Shown here piece after piece: positions 58,801-64,000 of a stretch of DNA of 64,000 nt (positions are counted from its first letter, which is position 1; the number at the start of each line of letters is the position of its first letter). This stretch comes from Panulirus ornatus. Taxonomy: Eukaryota > Arthropoda > Malacostraca > Decapoda > Palinuridae. Below the pieces are notes generated by a model, which was not told the origin of the DNA, ran no database searches, and worked only from the letters and a program-made list of their open reading frames with translations. The DNA lies in the NCBI RefSeq assembly GCF_036320965.1, contig NC_092261.1, positions 13,891,197 to 13,955,196 of the forward strand. The letters run 5' to 3'. Both the position numbers and the translations under genes were made by a program.

Positions 58801-59504
58801 CTTCTGGGTGCTGAGGTCAAGCTCCTGGGAGTTGAAGTCAAGCTCCTGGGTGCTGAGGTCAAGCTCCTGGTGCTGAGGTCAAGCTCCTGGGAGTCGAAGT
58901 CAAGCTTCTGGGTGCTGAGGTCAAGCTCCTGGGAGTCGAAGTCAAGCTTCTGGGTGCTGAGGTCAAGCTCCTGGGAGTTGAAGTCAAGCTCCTGGTGCTG
59001 AGGTCAAGCTCCTGGGAGTCGAAGTCAAGCTTCTGGGTGCTGAGGTCAAGCTCCTGGGAGTTGAAGTCAAGCTCCTGGTGCTGAGGTCAAGCTCCTGGGA
59101 GTCGAAGTCAAGCTCCTGGGTGCTGAGGTCAAGCTCCTGGGAGTTGAAGTCAAGCTCCTGGGTGCTGAGGTTGAGCTCCTGGGAGTTGAAGTCAAGCTCC
59201 TGGGTGCTGAGGTCAAGCTCCTGGGAGTCGAAGTCAAGCTCCTGGGTGCTGAGGTCAAGCTCCTGGGAGTCGAAGTCAAGCTTCTGGGTGCTGAGGTCAA
59301 GCTCTTGGGGGTTGAAGCCAAGCTTCTGGGTGCTGAGGTCAAGCTCCTGGGAGTTGAAGTCAAGCTCCTGGGTGCTGAGGTCAAGCTCCTGGGAGTCGAA
59401 GTCAAGCTTCTGGGTGCTGAGGTCAAGCTCTTGGGAGTTGAAGTCAAGCTTCTGGGTGCTGAGGTCAAGCTCCTGGGAGTTGAAGTCAAGCTCCTGGGTG
59501 CTGT
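55834..59504. repeat. 3.67-kb array of about 175 units of 20 or 21 bp
   Basis: The whole block is built from a few unit types, all ending GTCAAGCTC or GCCAAGCTT. Type A is CTGGGTGCTGAG, type a (20 bp, one G lost) is CTGGTGCTGAG, type B is CTGGGAGTCGAA or CTGGGAGTTGAA, and type C is TTGGGGGTTGAAGCC. Type a follows a B unit ending in CTC, while a B or C unit ending in CTT is followed by 21-bp type A, so variants travel as dimers of 41 or 42 bp. In a run of 21-bp units the frame reads LLGAEVK heptads, but each 20-bp unit shifts the frame, so no frame spans the array. The last 400 bp contain only 21-bp units and hold the longest frames (143 and 185 residues). It is non-coding satellite-like DNA as far as I can see. 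Confidence 0.97.
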
Positions 59505-59904
59505 GCTAAGAACAAGCACCCGAGTGCTGACGGGGTCAAGTGGTGTGGCAGACACATGGAAACTGGCCTGACACCACACTCTCTCAGAGACACCTACACC
59601 ACTGTAGTGTGGACTGGGAAACATAACACTCGATACGCGACTACCACTTCCTTAAATATCGTACTAACAACCCGCAGTCAAGGGTAAACTACACCAATTC
59701 AATTAACTTTCTACAAATTCCTTAGGATGACCTTTTTGTCGTCTCCTCCTCTCACTTCCTCCTCTTCCGTCGTCCTACTATGTGGCGCTCACAGGCGGCC
59801 TTTAACCAACTCTCCCCACGCCACGCCACTCCCTCTCCCTAATTGTTTATCCTCTTTCGGAGATCTATTCTCCAATTACCTCCACACAGTCTCTTCCCCT
59901 GACC

Positions 59905-59905
<1 letters not shown>
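59505..59905. other. low-copy sequence, no gene recognised
   Basis: Unique and pyrimidine-rich from about 59730. Nothing recognised. Confidence 0.4.

Positions 59906-59973
<68 letters not shown>
59906..59973. repeat. (GT)n microsatellite
   Basis: About 68 bp of uninterrupted GT. Confidence 0.95.
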
Positions 59974-59974
<1 letters not shown>

Positions 59975-60081
59975 TTATCATTTGTGATTACTGTTTGTGT
60001 TACAGGGAGAGAGAGTTTCATACTCACTGTTGCCCCGTCTCTTGCCCTTGTACATATGTATCATTTGTTTACTATTATGTG

Positions 60082-60142
60082 TACACACACACACACACAC
60101 ACACACAGCCCCCCCACACACAAACAGCCCCCCCCCCACACA
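60082..60142. repeat. (CA)n microsatellite with C runs
   Basis: CA with CCCCCC interruptions lies directly beside the 3' end of the SINE-like repeat at 60143. Confidence 0.9.
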
Positions 60143-60310
60143 CACACATACCAGCCTAAGCTAGGTACCCATTCATCGACCAGCCCCGAGGAGAGGATGA
60201 ACACCTGGCCTGACTGTGGGCCAACTGCAGTGCCTCGGATTCGAACCAATATGGGTCCGACCCCGACCTTGGTCCGTGCGTGACTCAAGGTTAATAACGC
60301 TAAACGCCCC
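60143..60310 (-). mobile_element. tRNA-like SINE, copy 1
   Basis: On the minus strand TGGTTCGAATCC (60248-60237) is a perfect match to a Pol III B box (GGTTCGANNCC). The expected A box about 45 bp upstream would fall near 60300, where the sequence is degenerate. The body (GGTCGATGAATGGGTACC on the minus strand) and the tail CTTAGGCTGGTATG are shared with copy 2 at 61347-61505. The 3' end runs into CA repeats. No anticodon arm is recognisable, so this is not a functional tRNA. Confidence 0.65.
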
Positions 60311-60458
60311 TGCCAAGGAAACCCATAAAAATACAAGTCTTTGTGAATAACTTTGCATGTTTCAGGCTGTGGTCCTCGCGGTGGCTACAGCAGAAGTGGC
60401 AGCAGACCCATTGGTCGCCACCCTCTTAAGCGAACAAGTCAACCCTTATGAACTCGGT

Positions 60459-60510
60459 GTGTGTGTGTGTGTGTCTGTGTGTGTGTCTGTGTGTGTGTGT
60501 CTGTGTGTGT
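60459..60510. repeat. (GT)n microsatellite with CTG interruptions
   Basis: About 50 bp of GT with three TCTGT interruptions. Confidence 0.95.
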
Positions 60511-60689
60511 AAAACGAGCGCCCGCGCGTGCGTATTAGCCGTGAGTATGTGCACATCGGACGTGGGGCAACCAAGTAATAAGACGTGGTGGTGGGATGGG
60601 ATCCAACCCCTCTTCTTCACCCATGGCATCATTCCCGAGGCATATATCAACTGGTCCTCCCTCGTAGTAGCGAAGGGGAGAGAGTGCGT

Positions 60690-61130
60690 TTGTCCCACAC
60701 CGTAAAGATCGTCTTGGGTCAGCTCATAGTGGGATCCCTCTCCTATCCGTTCCCATATCCTCATTTCATACTTTAATCTAGTTCCAGTCGGACTTTTCCT
60801 CATTGCGAAGTGCCTGTTCGTATAGATATATCCAGATCTTGTGGAGGAAATTTCCAAACTCTTGGATGGTCCTGGACCTTCCTCCTAACGATGGGTATCA
60901 TCTGCAAACAAATGCAGGCAAGATCGGAGTCCTCCAGGCAATACCACGACTTCTAAAACTGGCTCCCGAGGAATCCACAATGTTAGTTTTGCCCCGCACT
61001 GAATAATCTCGAGTATATTTATTTTGTGTGTGTGTTCTCTCCAAGTTCTGTAGTTCTTAATCCAACACAAGTCTTTCCTTACTTGGGACACTGAATTTCC
61101 AACTCCTTTGACATCTCGTTGTATAACAAA
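60690..61130 (-). mobile_element. RT relic with FADD motif
   Basis: The minus strand encodes CWIKNY near 61050 and LFADDTHR at 60911-60888. FADD is the palm motif carrying two catalytic aspartates in RTs. A TAG at 60887-60885 follows directly in frame. Just downstream RRKVQDH and PQDLDIS appear in one frame and KSPTGT in another, matching the order of the jockey/CR1-like post-catalytic region (from memory) across at least one frameshift. It is dead. It probably belongs to the family of the relics at 22.7 and 43.3 kb, which carry the part downstream of this one. Confidence 0.65.
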
Positions 61131-61158
61131 GGACTGCTGGTCTCTCCCAACCAAGATG

Positions 61159-61159
<1 letters not shown>

Positions 61160-61196
<37 letters not shown>
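61160..61196. repeat. (CA)n microsatellite
   Basis: About 37 bp of CA at the upstream edge of the RT relic. Confidence 0.95.
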
Positions 61197-61197
<1 letters not shown>

Positions 61198-61253
61198 GAC
61201 GAGTTGACAGGGCATGGACAAGTGAACGCCATAATCTTGGCCATCTCATATGT

Positions 61254-61505
<252 letters not shown>

Positions 61506-61829
61506 CGGAAATGTTTGTGTGCGCGTGCGTGCTTTGATAACCTACATTTTCACCACATTTATGACACCTCTGACCCTGAGATCCACAGAAAACCACAACA
61601 CGTCCCAGCTTTAACAGGTTAACAAGCAGGTATTCCTGGCGCATCGTGGGACGCCTTCGTGAAGGATGGCTCACGCGATCTTGTATAAAGGACCATACTG
61701 TATGTACGTACACCTACGCCACCAACAGACCCTTACCAGACGGCTTCGTCGCGACCTTGGTGTACAGAAGGCCACACTCCCTCCCCAAGACCATCGTAAA
61801 ACATCATAATGCCTGAGCATTGTATAATG
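61506..61829. other. low-copy sequence, no gene recognised
   Basis: Nothing recognised. Confidence 0.4.
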
Positions 61830-62225
61830 AGGAGTGCCGTCAGACTCGCTTATCCTGATCGTCTACAGTGAGATGTGATTATCACAATACCAGACTCCTT
61901 TATACTGAACATCGTACAATACCAAAAATAATACCACACTCCTTTATGGTGAAGAGCGTATAAATGAGACTGACTACCATCAATTTCCTTTATCCGGAAC
62001 ATCGTATAAATGAGACAGTCATCAAATTCTCGTATCCGAAACATCGTATAAATGAGACAGTCATCAAATTCTCGTATCCGAAACATCGTATAAATGAGAC
62101 AGTCATCAAATTCTCGTATCCGAAACATCGTATAATGAGACAGACTATCGCCAGATTCCCTTATTCGGATCATCGTATAATGAGACATCATACTGCCAGA
62201 CTCCCTTATTAAGACCACCTTATAA
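61830..62225. repeat. 42-bp minisatellite, about 9 diverged copies
   Basis: Units read CATCGTATAAATGAGACAGT, then CATCAAATTCTCGTATCCGAA. Three central units (about 62000-62125) are nearly identical and 42 bp. The outer ones (CATCGTACAATACC, TCATCGTATAATGAGAC) are 35-45 bp and diverged, so homogenisation is central. Confidence 0.9.
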
Positions 62226-62419
62226 TACGACGTCAGACTTCCAAACGACACATTCCCCCTATAGTCTGAGTTCTAACAGTTATAAGGACCCGCTAAACAC
62301 ACGTAACAGGCACTAAGTCTCCCACAGTAACTGGGAGAGACCATATAGCAGTGCGAGGTGGTCCCTTGGTGAGCCGGACCCATACGGGAGACCACACGGC
62401 AAGAGAGCGGCGGCTCCAC
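62226..62419. other. low-copy sequence
   Basis: Nothing recognised before the GC-rich stretch. Confidence 0.4.
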
Positions 62420-62620
62420 CCTGGAACGTGACGTCACATTTTGGTCTCGCTGGCGTAGCTTTATTGTTCGCTTTCACGGGCGGTTCGGGCGGGCGGGCGG
62501 TCCACCGCTGCGGTGCACCGCTGGCTGAGGTGCACCGCTGCTGCTGCTGTTGTTAGCTGTGCCGTGACCAATATCGCTGGGGCGGCGAATGTTGCAACAG
62601 CGGAGAAATGATTAAGAGGG
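62420..62620 (+). promoter_or_regulatory. GC-rich stretch with CRE, GC-box and CCAAT motifs, promoter candidate
   Basis: GTGACGTCAC at 62428-62437 is a perfect cAMP-response-element palindrome. GGGCGGGCGGGCGG at about 62488 is a GC-box-like run, and CCAAT occurs at about 62568. The repeat TGCACCGCTG occurs three times between (about 62513-62540), followed by a CTG run. CpG density is well above that of the flanks. A downstream ATG frame at 62608 (157 residues) quickly enters CA repeats and is not convincing, so no transcript can be assigned. Confidence 0.3.
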
Positions 62621-62784
62621 TTTTCTTAATCAGTGGACGAACGGTGGAGAGGGAGGAGGAAGGGGATGGAGGACGGATGGGGGTTGTGGTTGATGGCGCC
62701 ATTTACCCCTCTCCCCCAACATCCACCAGCCCCCGGGTGTTGCATAAGCATGAGCTGAGGTCGAGTGTCAACGTCCTGGGATAT

Positions 62785-63014
62785 CTTTATCACCGTGCGA
62801 CCTCACAGGCACCTCCCTCATCACTGTACCACCTCACATACACTCATCACCATACCGACTCACACACACACCACATACTTATCACCACACACACACACAC
62901 ACTAACCTCATGTCTACGCCGTCCCTCATACACCACCCTCATCGCTATACCGCCTCACACACCCTACCCTCATCACTATACCACCCCACCAACACTACTT
63001 TCATCACCATACCG

Positions 63015-63017
<3 letters not shown>
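62785..63017. repeat. degenerate repeat of about 31 bp
   Basis: Phrases like CTCATCACTATACCACCTCA, CACACACC recur at about 30-31 bp, about six times, and lead into the CA tract. Confidence 0.65.

Positions 63018-63078
<61 letters not shown>
63018..63078. repeat. (CA)n microsatellite
   Basis: About 61 bp of uninterrupted CA. Confidence 0.95.
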
Positions 63079-63082
<4 letters not shown>

Positions 63083-64000
63083 CAACTCTCCCGCTGTACT
63101 CATTATCTCGTTACCATCCAATAGTAATGTCGGAAAAGTTGGCAATTTCTTTGCGTCAGCCCCACATGCAGTGTGTGAACAAGGCCTCGTCTCTCTCATG
63201 AAGGAAGTCATACACAAACATGATATTTTTTTTCTTTCTATCTCTCTCTCACGTTCAGAACTGACCTAAATCGGTAGCTATGATGACTACATAAGGTGAC
63301 GTTGGAGTATCGAGTTTTCCCAAATATATCGCAACGAACAGCGAGATCCAGAAATCAATTAACCTCCACAGCACGTAGGTGCGACCTCTGACCTGGCAAG
63401 TTTATAGGGTAGAACTTCGTTGAACTTCGCAACGACTAATCCTACTATAACTACCAATACTTATACTACTTTTCACTGACCTCACCACAACTACATGGAC
63501 TATCCACCCATGGCTAACCCCTACCACTTGCTGCTAATACTACCACAGTGGCCTATCACCTACACACAAAAAACCAAGTGTGTTTATAGTCACCATCAAC
63601 ATTCACCATCACAAACTCCGTCACCACAATCTTACCACTATCACCCTCACCATACTCCAACCAGTGATCTCTCACCATCTCTCCCATCACCATCGCTGTC
63701 CTCCTACGTCCTCAATACCATCAATATCACCATCCCTCACTCCTCTTACTCTATCCTTTCCCCTCTTCCCGTCTCACTCACTCTTGACCATCACAACCAC
63801 CAGTTCTTTCCAATCACCAGCACCATCGTTTACATCATCCCTCTTACCACCACGGCCATCCCACTCATTCCTGTAATCACCTGTACCATCCCATATGAAC
63901 CCCTAAGACCACAAAAAGCATCCCCACTCATCCATCTTACAAACCAGTACTACTACCATCCCTCCTCGTCCCTCTCACCACCACAACCACCACCAGTCGT
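63079..64000. other. low-copy sequence becoming ACC/ATC-rich
   Basis: From about 63420 to the window end the plus strand is dominated by irregular CACCATCACC, ACTACCATC and CCACAACCACC words without a fixed unit, the reciprocal of the GGTGATGG-rich region at 14.7 kb. No gene is recognised. Confidence 0.5.

Noticed and set aside
59067..59624. 185-residue frame with SLTSAPR repeats and 143-residue frame with SSSWVLR repeats
   Set aside because: They are translations of the 20/21-bp array where the frame-shifting 20-bp units happen to be missing. The LLGAEVK heptad look is the same artefact.

Overview
The window looks like intergenic or intronic DNA from a repeat-rich animal genome, most likely a decapod crustacean. 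There is no operon-like gene packing and no long conserved reading frame. Simple-sequence repeats are very dense: about 15 GA/CT tracts, 14 AT tracts and some 20 CA/GT tracts, several over 60 bp. Many separate minisatellites and decayed copies of non-LTR retrotransposons fill much of the rest. The decapod call rests on my recollection that the LINE 3' region carrying GCGTTAGCGAGGTAGCG is very common in decapod genomes. I could not check this by search, and I cannot name the species.

Layout. 0-13 kb: minisatellites (33/36-bp units at 0.6 kb, 38-bp at 1.3 kb, a 36-bp composite array at 6.2 kb, a 13 x 35-bp array at 10.5 kb, a degenerate 31/36-bp array at 12.6-13.3 kb) between long AT, GA and CA tracts. 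13.6-24.4 kb: most of the recognisable mobile-element material. It holds a LINE 3' fragment with an internal 60-bp tandem expansion (13.6-14.1 kb), a short repeat sharing the LINE 3' end (19.0 kb), a large 21-bp-unit array (19.9-20.4 kb), a LINE copy with its 5' part inverted (20.7-22.5 kb), an RT C-terminal relic (22.7-23.1 kb) and a diverged LINE relative (23.8-24.4 kb). 24.7-38 kb: lower-copy DNA with 40-, 23-, 22-, 26/31- and 59-bp arrays and two more loci of the 21-bp family. 38.8-45.6 kb: a degenerate array of about 29 bp, another LINE 3' end, a second RT C-terminal relic, a foldback palindrome between two AT tracts and a 30-bp array. 46-55 kb: mostly low-copy, pyrimidine-rich DNA with small arrays. 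55.83-59.50 kb: the largest single structure, about 175 tandem 20/21-bp units. 59.9-64 kb: two copies of a tRNA-like SINE flanking an RT relic with a recognisable FADD motif, then a 42-bp array and a GC-rich stretch with promoter-like elements.

No intact protein gene, tRNA or rRNA could be supported. The longest open frames lie in tandem repeats or low-complexity CT-rich DNA. One stretch (25.59-25.89 kb) is kept as a weak exon candidate, and three GC-rich stretches (26.4, 46.6 and 62.4 kb) as weak promoter candidates. The clearest patterns are in repeat biology: LINE and SINE 3' ends repeatedly sit on AT or CA microsatellites, LINE sequence has seeded a minisatellite, and one LINE copy has the geometry of twin priming.
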